Shown piece after piece: positions 34,985 through 43,594 of a stretch of 64,000 bases of DNA; the stretch's first letter is position 1; each line of letters starts with the position of its first letter. The DNA is taken from positions 44,014 to 108,013 of the forward strand of contig NHDZ02000073.1 of assembly GCA_002170485.2 (NCBI GenBank), in the 5' to 3' direction. The notes under the pieces are model-generated. The model had not been told where the DNA came from, did not search any database, and was given only the letters and a program-made list of their open reading frames with translations. The stretch is from MED660 sp002691025. GTDB lineage: Bacteria; Myxococcota_A; UBA9160; UBA4427. Both the position numbers and the translations under genes were made by a program.

Positions 34985-36331
34985 TTAGTAGCGCGCATAG
35001 GAGATCAAACGCTCAAGCGATCCGTTCCATTCATTCCGCCACCGATCCAGCATGACTTCCCCGGGGCTCTTCCCAGACTCAAGTATGCGCCTGAGGGGAG
35101 CGATGAAGTTCTGCTCGCCTCCCTCGATACCGCGCCGGGTCGAGATCCGGTCCAGACCCCCGGATGCAATCTCGAGCAATTGATCCGCAAGTGGCTTCAC
35201 GGACTGACCGCCCAACTCAGCGCCGAGCCCTTTTCGAGCCACGGAAACCTGTCCCTCCACTCGTTCTTCGAAGGTAAACGAGGAAACCAGGTCCCAAGCC
35301 TGGTCGAGCGCATCCGCGTCATAGAGCAGGCCCTTCCAGATCGCCGGCAGCGCGCAGGTCAGCTCTCGAGGAACCGCATCCGCACCCCGAACCTCGATGA
35401 TCTGCTTGAGGCGAACCTCCGGGAAAAGAGTGGTCAGGTGCATGTCCCAATCAGAAAGGAGAGCCCGGTGGCCCTCCAAGCCATTTTCCATGAAGCCCCG
35501 AAAGGTCAAACCCCCTGCCGGAATATAGTGTCCGTCCCGAATCAAGAAGAAGATGGGAACATCGAGGGCCCAATCGGTGTACCGCTCATACCCGAAGCCC
35601 GAATCGAAGACAAAGGGAAGGAGCCCACAGCGATCCGGATCCGTATCGGCCCAGATCGCCAAACGCTTGGTCACAAACCCGTTCTCGCCTCTCGCCGAAA
35701 AAGGCGAGTTGGCGAAGAGCGCAGAGACCAAGGGCGTACAACCCATGGCGGTCCGAACCTTGGCCACCATATCCGCTTCATCGCTGAAATCGAAATTGGC
35801 CTGAACCGTGGCACTCAGATGCATCATCTCAAGACCGAGACTCCCCCGTGTAGGAAGGTAATCACGCATGATCTGATACCGGGATTTCGGCATCACGGGT
35901 ACATCGGACACCGGGTGAAGAGGATCCACGCCGAGCGAAAGCCAGACAATGCCGAGGTCCTCTGAAATCGCCTTCACTTGATCGACATGAGAATTGAACT
36001 CGGCGCAGGTTTCCTTGATGGTGGCCAGAGGAGCCCCGGACAACTCGAACTGACCTCCAGGCTCCAGGGTGATGCTGGCCCCGCCTCGCTTGAGACCGAT
36101 GATCTTGCTCCCCTCAAGGATCGGGACCCATTCGCCTTGCTTCGAAATCCTCTCAAGCAGGACGGCAATCCCTCTTTCGCCCTCATAGGGAACTCGCTCG
36201 AATGTATCTTCGTAAACGGCAATCTTTTCGTGTTCCGTCCCGATCACCCAATCCTCTTCGGGTGTCTCTCCCGCGTGAAAATAATTCACGCAGTCATCGA
36301 GGGATTGCAGGGCAGGGCTGGGGTCGACCAC
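34985..36331 (-). CDS. gshA: Glutamate-cysteine ligase (plant/alphaproteobacterial type)
   Basis: This ATP-dependent enzyme makes gamma-glutamylcysteine, the first step of glutathione. The 448-residue protein is of the GCS2 plant-type class, with GTEHEKIAVYEDTFERVPYE, GASITLEPGGQFELSG, MMHLSATVQANFDFSDE, and GLTFRGFMENGLEGHR. Start is GTG 36331 with GGAG eight bases upstream. No glutathione synthase gene is visible in the window, so the downstream product could be glutathione or another gamma-glutamyl thiol. Confidence 0.92.
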   Translation of the reverse strand: MVDPSPALQSLDDCVNYFHAGETPEEDWVIGTEHEKIAVYEDTFERVPYEGERGIAVLLERISKQGEWVPILEGSKIIGLKRGGASITLEPGGQFELSGAPLATIKETCAEFNSHVDQVKAISEDLGIVWLSLGVDPLHPVSDVPVMPKSRYQIMRDYLPTRGSLGLEMMHLSATVQANFDFSDEADMVAKVRTAMGCTPLVSALFANSPFSARGENGFVTKRLAIWADTDPDRCGLLPFVFDSGFGYERYTDWALDVPIFFLIRDGHYIPAGGLTFRGFMENGLEGHRALLSDWDMHLTTLFPEVRLKQIIEVRGADAVPRELTCALPAIWKGLLYDADALDQAWDLVSSFTFEERVEGQVSVARKGLGAELGGQSVKPLADQLLEIASGGLDRISTRRGIEGGEQNFIAPLRRILESGKSPGEVMLDRWRNEWNGSLERLISYARY

Positions 36332-36354
36332 TTTTTATCTCCGGAACCTTCCAC

Positions 36355-37002
36355 TCAAGTTCTTGAACGGGCAGCCCCTTTTTCGTCGGAATCGGGAAAC
36401 GGAGTAATAGGGTACATCTCGGGATGAAGAAACCGTATCAGCGCGCAGATCACCGCATGGCGACCATACTCACTCCGAGTGAGTGCACCGAGGCTCAATC
36501 GGCCGATGTTGCCTACCGAAAGCCCGCTGGAGGTCTCGAAATCCTCACCCATCGCGTCCTTCCAGTAGCGGTCGAAAACGCCGCCAATGGGTTCACGGTC
36601 TTCCAGAGCGGGGGGGAGACAGGCGGATGGATAGGCGAAGCCTGAAGACAGTCCCACCGACTCCCGCTCACCGTCGGTCAGCACAGCCGCTCCGATATTC
36701 ATGACCTCCGAGCCGATTTCACTCAGAACCACCAGACCGTCCTCGATCCCAACGGCCAGATCACACGGACCTTGCCCATGCGCGGCTCGAGCACGATTGC
36801 GAGCTCCCGCCACGATCTCCTTCAACCCCACGGGTTGATCCGGTACACCACTCTCCACTGCATGACCCATGATTTCGGGCTCGGGATCAAGACCAAAGGC
36901 CGCCAGGGCTCCACGCACGGCTTCCAATTTGGGACCGTTGCGCGTCCCCACCCGGACAAACCCGAAATGGAGTTGTGGCCTCGGTGTGATGGGATCGGTC
37001 AC
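36355..37002 (-). CDS. Inosine/xanthosine triphosphatase (YjjX family)
   Basis: YjjX-type enzymes hydrolyse ITP and XTP to keep abnormal purines out of nucleic acids. The 215-residue protein has the motifs VRVGTRNGPKLEAVRGAL, GVPDQPVGLKEIVAGARNRA, LAVGIEDGLV, and GGVFDRYWKDAMGEDFE. The GTG start overlaps the upstream stop as GTGA, so I prefer it to the ATG at 37092. It lies between an unknown gene and gshA. Confidence 0.82.
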   Translation of the reverse strand: MTDPITPRPQLHFGFVRVGTRNGPKLEAVRGALAAFGLDPEPEIMGHAVESGVPDQPVGLKEIVAGARNRARAAHGQGPCDLAVGIEDGLVVLSEIGSEVMNIGAAVLTDGERESVGLSSGFAYPSACLPPALEDREPIGGVFDRYWKDAMGEDFETSSGLSVGNIGRLSLGALTRSEYGRHAVICALIRFLHPEMYPITPFPDSDEKGAARSRT

Positions 37003-37418
37003 GGGGTCGCGGCTTCCCGGATGAAAGCCTGGACAAATTCTTCCAGGGCGCCTTCGATTTCCCCCTCGGCATTTGTCGGGAAAGACCGACACGGACCTTC
37101 TTGCTTACCGGCCTTGAAGGGCCCGACCAGGGTCATCTCACCTCGGCTCTTGACGGTCACAATCGCCCGGTGGCGACCGCGACCCAGATCAAACTGCACC
37201 GAATGCATATGCTTGTCGTCCACACGAGGCTCACTCAATACGACTTCCAGATGGGGCGCATTCGGGAGTACCTGTGCGTGAAAAGTCTCCAGACCCGAGG
37301 CCAAACGACTGTGCCATTTCTTCGCACAGTCGAAGGCGTGACCCCGTTCATCGGAGTGCTCTCTTTCTCGTTCGACCAGCTCGCGGCCGAGCTCGGCCAA
37401 GCTTTCTTCCAGCGCCAA
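36999..37418 (-). CDS. Hypothetical protein, coupled to YjjX-type gene
   Basis: This frame gives 139 residues from TTG 37418, which has GGAGGAG seven bases upstream; the frame is open to 37469. It begins with an amphipathic helix (LEESLAELGRELVERERE), then a beta-rich part with HMHSVQFDLGRGRHRAIVTV and MTLVGPFKAGKQEGPCRSFP, and ends with a helix EGALEEFVQAFIREA. No signal or membrane segment. I do not recognise a family. The stop overlaps the start of the next gene (GTGA), and the composition is like its neighbours, so it is a real gene. Confidence 0.6.
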   Translation of the reverse strand: MALEESLAELGRELVEREREHSDERGHAFDCAKKWHSRLASGLETFHAQVLPNAPHLEVVLSEPRVDDKHMHSVQFDLGRGRHRAIVTVKSRGEMTLVGPFKAGKQEGPCRSFPTNAEGEIEGALEEFVQAFIREAATP

Positions 37419-37559
37419 AAAACATCTCCTCCAATTCGAAAGAAAAGAGTGCCCAGGGATACTCGGCACACTGCGTCGCCCTCGCCAGAGGCTAGCCTGC
37501 CTCGGGGATCAGAGCGCTACCCAAAAACAACCTCAACGAGAACCGCCAGGAGAGCTGGA

Positions 37560-38981
37560 CTAGAGAGCTTCTTCTGCAGCCAGGAGTTGGGAAACGCCGA
37601 GATGGGAAAGAAGTCGATCTCGACGAGAAGAAAACTCGGCCCAGCGAGTGCCATCAATCGGATCGCCCGCCGGACTGCTGATATCGAGGGGGTTCACGTA
37701 GCGACCGTTCTGTTGGACCCGGAAACAGACGTGCGGCCCTGTCGCCAATCCCGTCTGGCCCACATACCCGATCAACTGCTTCTGGCTGACCTTGTCACCG
37801 ACTTTGAGTCCGGACTCGAAGCGTGAAAGGTGTGCGTAGTAGGAAACGTAGCCGTTGCGATGCTTCACCTTCACCAGGTTGCCAGACGCACCGGCCCGGC
37901 CCCGGAAGATGATGGTTCCGTCGGCCACCGACCAGACCGGAGTCCCCGGCCGCGCCGCATAGTCGATTCCACGGTGGGGCCGAACCACCTTGAGAATGGG
38001 GTGACGACGAGCCAGGCTGAACGAGGAACTGATGCGACTGAATTCAAGAGGCGCCTTGAGGAACGCGCGCTCAATCGCCTCACCGTCCGGTCGGTAGTAG
38101 CCCCCTTCAGATCCTTCCGCGGCAAAATACACCGCCTCATATTCGCCCACGCCACCGCGATAGCGAGCCGCCAGAATCCGGCCAGGCTTGACGTAGATCT
38201 GCTGGCCATCTTCATCGGTCCGATAGAGACGCTCGAAAAGGATCTGGAAATCGTCACCCGGTCTCACGTTGCGACTGAAATCAATATCCCAGGCGAAGAT
38301 CTCAGCGAAGTCATTCGCCAATTGGATCTTCTCTCCCAGATCTACAAGAGCTTCGTAGAGCGAAGAGTTCACGGTTCCGGTCACTTTCGAGAGCTGTGCC
38401 TGAAGCGGGGCGCTCTCCGCGCTTACCTGATACTGATCTCCATCCCAGTGCAGAACGAAACTCTTCTCAGGACTCACCACGTACCGGAAATCGAGCACCA
38501 TTCCTTGGGGATCCTGGGCGAGGCGATACCGATCGCCGGGCCGGGCATGTCGGAAATCGTAGATACGAGAGAGCTCGGAGGCCACGAGATGGATGGTCGC
38601 CGATGTGATGCCCTGTCGACGAAGCGAAACCGAAAGGGACTCGCCCTCGTTCAGGGTGCCCTTGGTCACGACGGTCAAGGGAGGTGTCGCGCTCCAGCCT
38701 GTCGGCTCGGCCGAGTTCGCCGAACGAAGCGGAAGGCTCTCAATGGCCACGGGGGCATATTCGGCCACCGTGCTTGAAGACGATTCTTCCGGAGGCAAAG
38801 CCGGCCCGTGGGAAACGACTCGTCGATTCAGATCCGCCACCACACCCGTATCCCCGAGGCTCCCAATGGAGAACGCCGGCTCGCCGGCGAAAGCCGAAGC
38901 GGCCGAAAGAACCACGATGAGGCCAATCAGCGAATCGATCGCAGAACGAACGGATCTCATGCCGGAGGGAGGCTTGAGCAA
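37560..38981 (-). CDS. M23 family peptidoglycan endopeptidase
   Basis: The 473-residue exported protein has an N-terminal hydrophobic segment, an OapA/LysM-like linker region (TLNEGESLSVSLRRQGITSA) and a C-terminal M23 lysostaphin-type domain. The zinc motif HRGIDYAARPGTPVWSVADG is normal, but the second motif reads GPHVCFRVQ where MepM and LytM have GPHLHYE: the second zinc His is Cys. Cys at this site is seen in other bacterial M23 proteins and could bind zinc. The start is TTG 38981 with AGGAG at about 6 bases. It probably cleaves stem-peptide cross-links during wall growth. It lies 141 bp from the unknown gene on the same strand. Confidence 0.88.
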   Translation of the reverse strand: MLKPPSGMRSVRSAIDSLIGLIVVLSAASAFAGEPAFSIGSLGDTGVVADLNRRVVSHGPALPPEESSSSTVAEYAPVAIESLPLRSANSAEPTGWSATPPLTVVTKGTLNEGESLSVSLRRQGITSATIHLVASELSRIYDFRHARPGDRYRLAQDPQGMVLDFRYVVSPEKSFVLHWDGDQYQVSAESAPLQAQLSKVTGTVNSSLYEALVDLGEKIQLANDFAEIFAWDIDFSRNVRPGDDFQILFERLYRTDEDGQQIYVKPGRILAARYRGGVGEYEAVYFAAEGSEGGYYRPDGEAIERAFLKAPLEFSRISSSFSLARRHPILKVVRPHRGIDYAARPGTPVWSVADGTIIFRGRAGASGNLVKVKHRNGYVSYYAHLSRFESGLKVGDKVSQKQLIGYVGQTGLATGPHVCFRVQQNGRYVNPLDISSPAGDPIDGTRWAEFSSRRDRLLSHLGVSQLLAAEEAL

Positions 38982-39210
38982 GGGGGTCTCCTACTGGAAC
39001 TGGATGGGGCCTATAATTAGCAGTTCGGACAGCTTGGTTACATGGTGAAGTGACATATTGAATTCCTTCTCAAGACGGCTTGTTTGGGGCAAAAAAGTGT
39101 GGCCTAAATCACCCACCCTGGGTGGTTTTGAGCGCTCACTTTCCTTGACTCCGGCGCCCGTGAAGGCTTTGACCCATCATGGGATCGGACATTCAAAGGA
39201 GGCCCCCGCC

Positions 39211-40731
39211 GTGTGCAGGGCGATGAAAAAAAGGGGCTCACGAGGAGCCCGAAGCCTTCGAGCGGGCCCTTTGTTGGGCCTCCTCTGGCTCAGCGTGCTC
39301 AGCGAACCCGCCTGGGCGATCTGGCCCTTCACGGACCCGGAACCCCAGGGCACCGTGGCGACCCGAACCGCCGAACTGCTCTCGGGCATGATCCAGATCC
39401 CCACCGTCAATCCGCCCGGCAATGAGGCCGCTCTGGCTCGTTGGCTGCTGGCCCGGCTTCGCGCGGGAGGCATTGAGACGAAGGTCATACCGATCCCCTC
39501 GCGCACGGAAAACGGCCCCTCGTCCCGGGCCGCTCTCTGGGCCCGGGTTCGGGGCACGGGCCAAAAACGGCCCCTCGTCCTGCTTTCACATCTGGATGTG
39601 GTGGCCGCGGATGCAACGCAGTGGGAAAGCGACCCCTTTTCGGGTGAGATCCGAGAGGGGTTTGTCTACGGCCGCGGTGCGNTGGANGCCAAAGGAGTCA
39701 CCGCCGTTCAAGTCATGGCTCTCCTGGAACTCGCCCGCAAGAAAGCGACCCTTGACCGGGACATCATCTTGCTGGCCACACCGGACGAAGAAGCCGGCGG
39801 CATCGAGGGAGCGGGCTATCTGGTCCGCAACCAGATCGAACTCCTCGATGACGCGGAATTCCTTCTCACCGAAGGCGGCAGTATCAAACCCGCCCAGGCC
39901 GGTTTGTCCGAGGCGAGTTCAAGCCCCGCGATCTGGGGGGTGACGATCACCGAGAAAAGTCCCTGTTGGGTGGAGGTCCTCACNCGAGGGCAGGCCGGAC
40001 ACGGGTCTTCTCCCAGAGACGGTGCGGCCGTACCGCGTCTGGTCTCCGCACTCGACCGGATCAGACGGGTCGAATCCCGGATTCGCGTTCTGGCTGAAGT
40101 AGAAGCCATGTTCCTCGCCCTGGCGGCCACCGCGCCTGCCGAAGACCGAGCCGGTTTCATCTCCCTCTCCCAGGCCCTCACGGAAGACTCCGCTTTCACG
40201 CGCCGNTTCATGGCCCAACCCGGCTACAACGCACTGGTNCGGAACACGTTGTCGATCACCGTACTCGAGGGGAGTTCGCAAACCAACGTCGTCCCATCGG
40301 TNGCTCGCGCAGAACTCGACATCCGCCTTCTTCCCGGCGAGCGGTGCGAAGATTTCGTGGCCGCACTCGATGAAGTCATCGCCGATCCGCGCGTGGAAAC
40401 CCGAATCCTGCTGTCCTTTTCGTCAGTGAGTTCTCCTGTCGACACGGCGCTGTATGACGCCATAGAAACAGTCGCTCTCCGACATGACTCCGCCGCACTC
40501 GTCGTCCCTAGAATGATCGGCGGATTTACAGACGCTCACTACTTCCGGGAGCAGGGGATCGTCTCGTACGGATTTACGCCTCGTTGGCTCACGCCCCACG
40601 ACTCCAGCGGGATTCANGGTGTAAACGAGCGTATCTCGGTGAACAATCTTGGGATGGGGGTCGAAACCCTGGTCGAGATCATCGAAGCCCTGGCCTCATC
40701 GAACCCTTCTCGCACAACAGGGTCGCCCTAG
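39211..40731 (+). CDS. M20 family metallopeptidase with signal peptide
   Basis: The 506-residue protein has a basic N-terminus and hydrophobic signal (LLGLLWLSVLSEPAWA), so it is exported. The M20 motifs are SHLDVVAADATQWESDPFSG, the zinc-bridging GRGAxxAKG and the catalytic DEEAGG. These proteins cleave peptides or N-acyl amino acids. GTG 39211 is chosen as the start because AAAGGAGG lies at ideal spacing; ATG 39223 is also in frame, and the frame is open to 39058. Seven N bases lie in it, but the frame is unbroken. It converges on the aminotransferase gene with only 4 bp between. Confidence 0.85.
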   Translation: MCRAMKKRGSRGARSLRAGPLLGLLWLSVLSEPAWAIWPFTDPEPQGTVATRTAELLSGMIQIPTVNPPGNEAALARWLLARLRAGGIETKVIPIPSRTENGPSSRAALWARVRGTGQKRPLVLLSHLDVVAADATQWESDPFSGEIREGFVYGRGAXXAKGVTAVQVMALLELARKKATLDRDIILLATPDEEAGGIEGAGYLVRNQIELLDDAEFLLTEGGSIKPAQAGLSEASSSPAIWGVTITEKSPCWVEVLXRGQAGHGSSPRDGAAVPRLVSALDRIRRVESRIRVLAEVEAMFLALAATAPAEDRAGFISLSQALTEDSAFTRXFMAQPGYNALXRNTLSITVLEGSSQTNVVPSXARAELDIRLLPGERCEDFVAALDEVIADPRVETRILLSFSSVSSPVDTALYDAIETVALRHDSAALVVPRMIGGFTDAHYFREQGIVSYGFTPRWLTPHDSSGIXGVNERISVNNLGMGVETLVEIIEALASSNPSRTTGSP

Positions 40732-40735
40732 GAAA

Positions 40736-42055
40736 TCAGCTCAGCTCTTGTACCGCTCGATGGACCGTTTCGAAAAGCGGCTGGATCTGCTCCAACTCCA
40801 GACACGAAAAAGCCACTCGTACATCCGTGGCACTCGTCGCAATCAAGCCNATCCCGTACTCATCGAGCAGATGGACTCGCAATCGCTCGGCGTCNACGCC
40901 CTTGAGTTCCAGACACATGAAGTATCCACTGTTGAAGGGGTAGACGTTCCAGCTCTCGACAAAGCCGGGCTCGGCCGCAACGCGGTACACCTCTTCGGCT
41001 CGTTTGCGCAGGATCTCATGCTTCTCGGCTCGTTCCCGGTCAATGTCGGCCGANAGNAGCGCATTCTCGACAAGAGACTGCGAGAGCTGCGGTACATTGG
41101 AGATCCCCGCACGGATGGCTCCCTTGACCTTCGCCTCAAGGACTTCGCAGACCTCGCCGGCGGTCTCTGGTCGGCCGGGCCCGAAGGTGATGAACCCACA
41201 CCGAAGACCCCAGACGAAATACTCCTTGGTGGCCCCATCGAGCTTGATGGCCAGCAGGTTTTCGTGGAGACCGGTCAACAGACCAAAAAGCGATTCCTTC
41301 ATGCACGGCCCGCCGAGATCATAGAAGAGGCCGAAGTACGCATCGTCCACCACCACCACGAGTCGGGTCCCGCGTTCGGCCTGCTTGCGAAGAGCCTCCA
41401 CGATGCGCTCGCCTTCCTCGCGAGTCGGCATGTAGCCGGTGGGGTTGTTGGGGAAATTCAAGACCACCATGAGTTTGTCACGGTCCGCAGAGGCCTCTAC
41501 CAGCGCAGTCTCGAAAGCGTCGCAATGAAAACCACCCTCATGATAGAAGGGAAANGTCACGATCTCTCCGCCGCGGCGNACCTCGAAATTCAGACGGTAG
41601 TTGCCCCAGAGTTTGTCGGGCAGGAGGATCCGGTCGCCGGCTTCGACAAAAAGATCNCCGACGAGACCCAGGCCATGCGTAATCGCCGCCGTCACGATGG
41701 GCAGACCGAATTGACGTTCCGACAAAGTGGGATTTTCTGAAAGCAGCTTCTCCTGCCAGAGTTCCCGCAAGCGGGGACGGCCGGCGGCCGGCGCATAGGG
41801 GTACGCGTCGGCGGGCTCTACNGCATCGAGTTGTTTATCAAATGCGGGCAGATACATGGGGCCATCCGCCTCAGTCGCAATTCCGATGGTCGCGTTGTAG
41901 AGATGCGCCTTTTTACCCGCCTCGGCGGATTGCGTCAGGATCCCTTTCGGGAAATAGATGTCCTGACCGTATGNCGAAAGCATATCGAGGATCGGNGACG
42001 CGGCGGACGCCAGTTTTTCNTTGAGGCTCTGGGCCAGGGGGTTCTGCTGGGTCAT
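40736..42055 (-). CDS. PLP-dependent class I/II aminotransferase
   Basis: The 439-residue protein has the fold I aminotransferase order: PYAPAAGRPRLRELWQEKLL, the Asn-Pro motif LNFPNNPTGYMPTREEGERI, VDDAYFGLFYDLGG and the PLP lysine in KLDGATKEYFVWGLRCGFIT. The last motif resembles a group of poorly characterised aminotransferases with DGATKE. Substrate unknown. ATG 42055 gives a protein of normal length; the frame is open to 42184. It is the last gene of a three-gene minus-strand operon with the GNAT and the secreted protein. Several N bases do not break the frame. Confidence 0.85.
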   Translation of the reverse strand: MTQQNPLAQSLXEKLASAAXPILDMLSXYGQDIYFPKGILTQSAEAGKKAHLYNATIGIATEADGPMYLPAFDKQLDXVEPADAYPYAPAAGRPRLRELWQEKLLSENPTLSERQFGLPIVTAAITHGLGLVXDLFVEAGDRILLPDKLWGNYRLNFEXRRGGEIVXFPFYHEGGFHCDAFETALVEASADRDKLMVVLNFPNNPTGYMPTREEGERIVEALRKQAERGTRLVVVVDDAYFGLFYDLGGPCMKESLFGLLTGLHENLLAIKLDGATKEYFVWGLRCGFITFGPGRPETAGEVCEVLEAKVKGAIRAGISNVPQLSQSLVENAXXSADIDRERAEKHEILRKRAEEVYRVAAEPGFVESWNVYPFNSGYFMCLELKGXDAERLRVHLLDEYGXGLIATSATDVRVAFSCLELEQIQPLFETVHRAVQELS

Positions 42056-42110
42056 GGAAACAGGCTCTTCATTCTTCGCAATGGGGNTTTCAAACTGCCG
42101 ACCGCACAAC

Positions 42111-42581
42111 TTACAGGCGTTTATGTAATACGTCCATGAGATCCCCGAAGCCCCGGGCTCGCCAGAAAGCCTGCCCGGATGCATTGCCCTTGGCGACCTG
42201 GATTTCTACCCGGGCAATCCCCGCAGCACGAACCCACGCCAAGGCTTCTTCTACCAATCGGGTCCCAATGCCTTTTCGTCGAAAGTCTTCGCGAACCCCG
42301 AGATCCGTGATCTCTCCGCGTCCGGTTTCGCGCATGATGGGAGGAGAATGATCGATCCGAACAATGCAAAGACCCGAGATGTCGTTGTCGTGATCGTAGA
42401 CAAGGATCTTCGCATCAGGGTCGCGATACAGGGTCAGGAGCAGGGCCTTGATCNGGTCGTCCGCATGAGGGCGCATCTGGAAAACGGGGTCGATCTCTTG
42501 ATGGTGATGCGTAATCGCCGTCCAAAGCGCCGCCACCCGGTCCAGGTCCCGCGTGGCCGCTTCTCGAACGCGGGCGNTCAT
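42111..42581 (-). CDS. GNAT family N-acetyltransferase
   Basis: The 156-residue protein has the GNAT acetyl-CoA motif GVREDFRRKGIGTRLVEEAL and the C-terminal VEIQVAKGNASGQAFWRARGF. Substrate unknown. The start ATG overlaps the stop of the upstream gene by 4 bp, so it is coupled to it. It lies 55 bp before the aminotransferase, suggesting a shared small-molecule or amino acid pathway. Two N bases occur. Confidence 0.85.
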   Translation of the reverse strand: MXARVREAATRDLDRVAALWTAITHHHQEIDPVFQMRPHADDXIKALLLTLYRDPDAKILVYDHDNDISGLCIVRIDHSPPIMRETGRGEITDLGVREDFRRKGIGTRLVEEALAWVRAAGIARVEIQVAKGNASGQAFWRARGFGDLMDVLHKRL

Positions 42582-43336
42582 GAACCCGACCCGGCGCGCT
42601 CGCCCATACGCACCATGGTGAAGCGGCCCTGGGTCTGTTCGCCTCGTGTATAGAGCCCCTTCATCTCNCCCTGGATGGAATCCCGGGCTTGCACCGCATA
42701 CCGGGTCTGGCCGGTCAGGACGTCCGTTCGACCGGACCCCATGCTGTCCACTCGGATGAAAACAGGCNCCCGCTCTTCAAAATCGATCTGCCAACGCTCG
42801 TGGTACCCCACCATCGAGGCGGAGCCGGAGCGAAGACGACCCGACGATTGCCATTCGCCGGGGCCTGAAACCCGAAGCGTCTTGGAGCGGGCCGCATACG
42901 AATCGGTCTTCACACCCGCCCGGATTTCGGTCCACTGCTCCGCATCCGGCCACCAGGCCCCCAATGAACGAGCCACCAACCCGTCCTCGGTCTCTTGGTA
43001 GCGACCCTGTGCATTCTTCAGCTCGACATGAGGGAAGATCGTCCAGCGAAGCCGCTCGCCGGTGACCTCGATTCTCCAGATCTGATCGTCCCACTGGGGA
43101 CCCGGATCTTCGGTCGCCTCCGGGTCTTCAAAATGGACCAACACATACCAATCCCCCGCCAGGACAGTTCGCCGCTCCGCAAGGCAGGCCTCATCACAAG
43201 CCAGCTCTTCCGCCCCGCTCAGGGCCGCAAAAAAGAGGATCCACCCGACCAGAGCCAGACCGGCGAGTCGGCTCCCAAGGCCCGGCCTCTGCGGGCACGA
43301 AGTCGCACTTGGCTGCGAGAGCCATTGAAAAGGCAA
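42578..43336 (-). CDS. Secreted hypothetical protein
   Basis: The 252-residue protein has a hydrophobic segment near residue 25-42 (LAGLALVGWILFFAALSGAE) that looks like a signal peptide with cleavage before EELACDEACL. The mature part is rich in beta strands and Trp/Arg residues (GDWYVLVHFEDPEA, WDDQIWRIEVTGERLRW) and may be a beta-barrel or lipocalin-like fold. I do not recognise it. The start is a TTG at 43336 without a clear ribosome site and may be further downstream. It is the first gene of the operon with the GNAT and the aminotransferase. Confidence 0.6.
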   Translation of the reverse strand: MPFQWLSQPSATSCPQRPGLGSRLAGLALVGWILFFAALSGAEELACDEACLAERRTVLAGDWYVLVHFEDPEATEDPGPQWDDQIWRIEVTGERLRWTIFPHVELKNAQGRYQETEDGLVARSLGAWWPDAEQWTEIRAGVKTDSYAARSKTLRVSGPGEWQSSGRLRSGSASMVGYHERWQIDFEERXPVFIRVDSMGSGRTDVLTGQTRYAVQARDSIQXEMKGLYTRGEQTQGRFTMVRMGERAGSGS

Positions 43337-43497
43337 AAGTTTTCCTTATTTGGACTGCTGGGGGTCAAAGGTCCCAACCCCCTGAGATCAGGGTAGAGTA
43401 CTGGGGACAAATCGAATCTTCCATTTTCGATCCAGACACCGGATAATTAGGGTCACTTTTGCCGGTGAGGTGCTTCGCCTTCGGGTGATTGCCCGGT

Positions 43498-43512
43498 TGG
43501 CACATGAATTGC
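43498..43512 (+). promoter_or_regulatory. Consensus sigma54 (-24/-12) promoter
   Basis: TGGCACATGAATTGC has the sigma54 consensus TGGCAC-N5-TTGC with GG and GC exactly 10 bases apart. The transcription start should be near 43524, about 70 bp before ATG 43595 of the AAA/HisKA fusion gene. This implies RpoN-dependent expression of the two-component locus. Confidence 0.8.
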
Positions 43513-43594
43513 GCATATCTTCGGATGTAGACGTGTATTTGCAAGACAGGCGTTGAAGTTCAACGGACAAATCCCCCCACCTCAACAAGAACCC

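Noticed and set aside
39109..39130. CCACCC/GGGTGG hairpin followed by TTTT upstream of the M20 gene
   Set aside because: The stem leaves only a one-base loop if fully paired, so it is a weak hairpin; no gene ends just before it.
43553..43594. TTG start 14 codons upstream of the fusion regulator
   Set aside because: The extra residues do not fit the receiver fold and there is no ribosome site; ATG 43595 is simpler.
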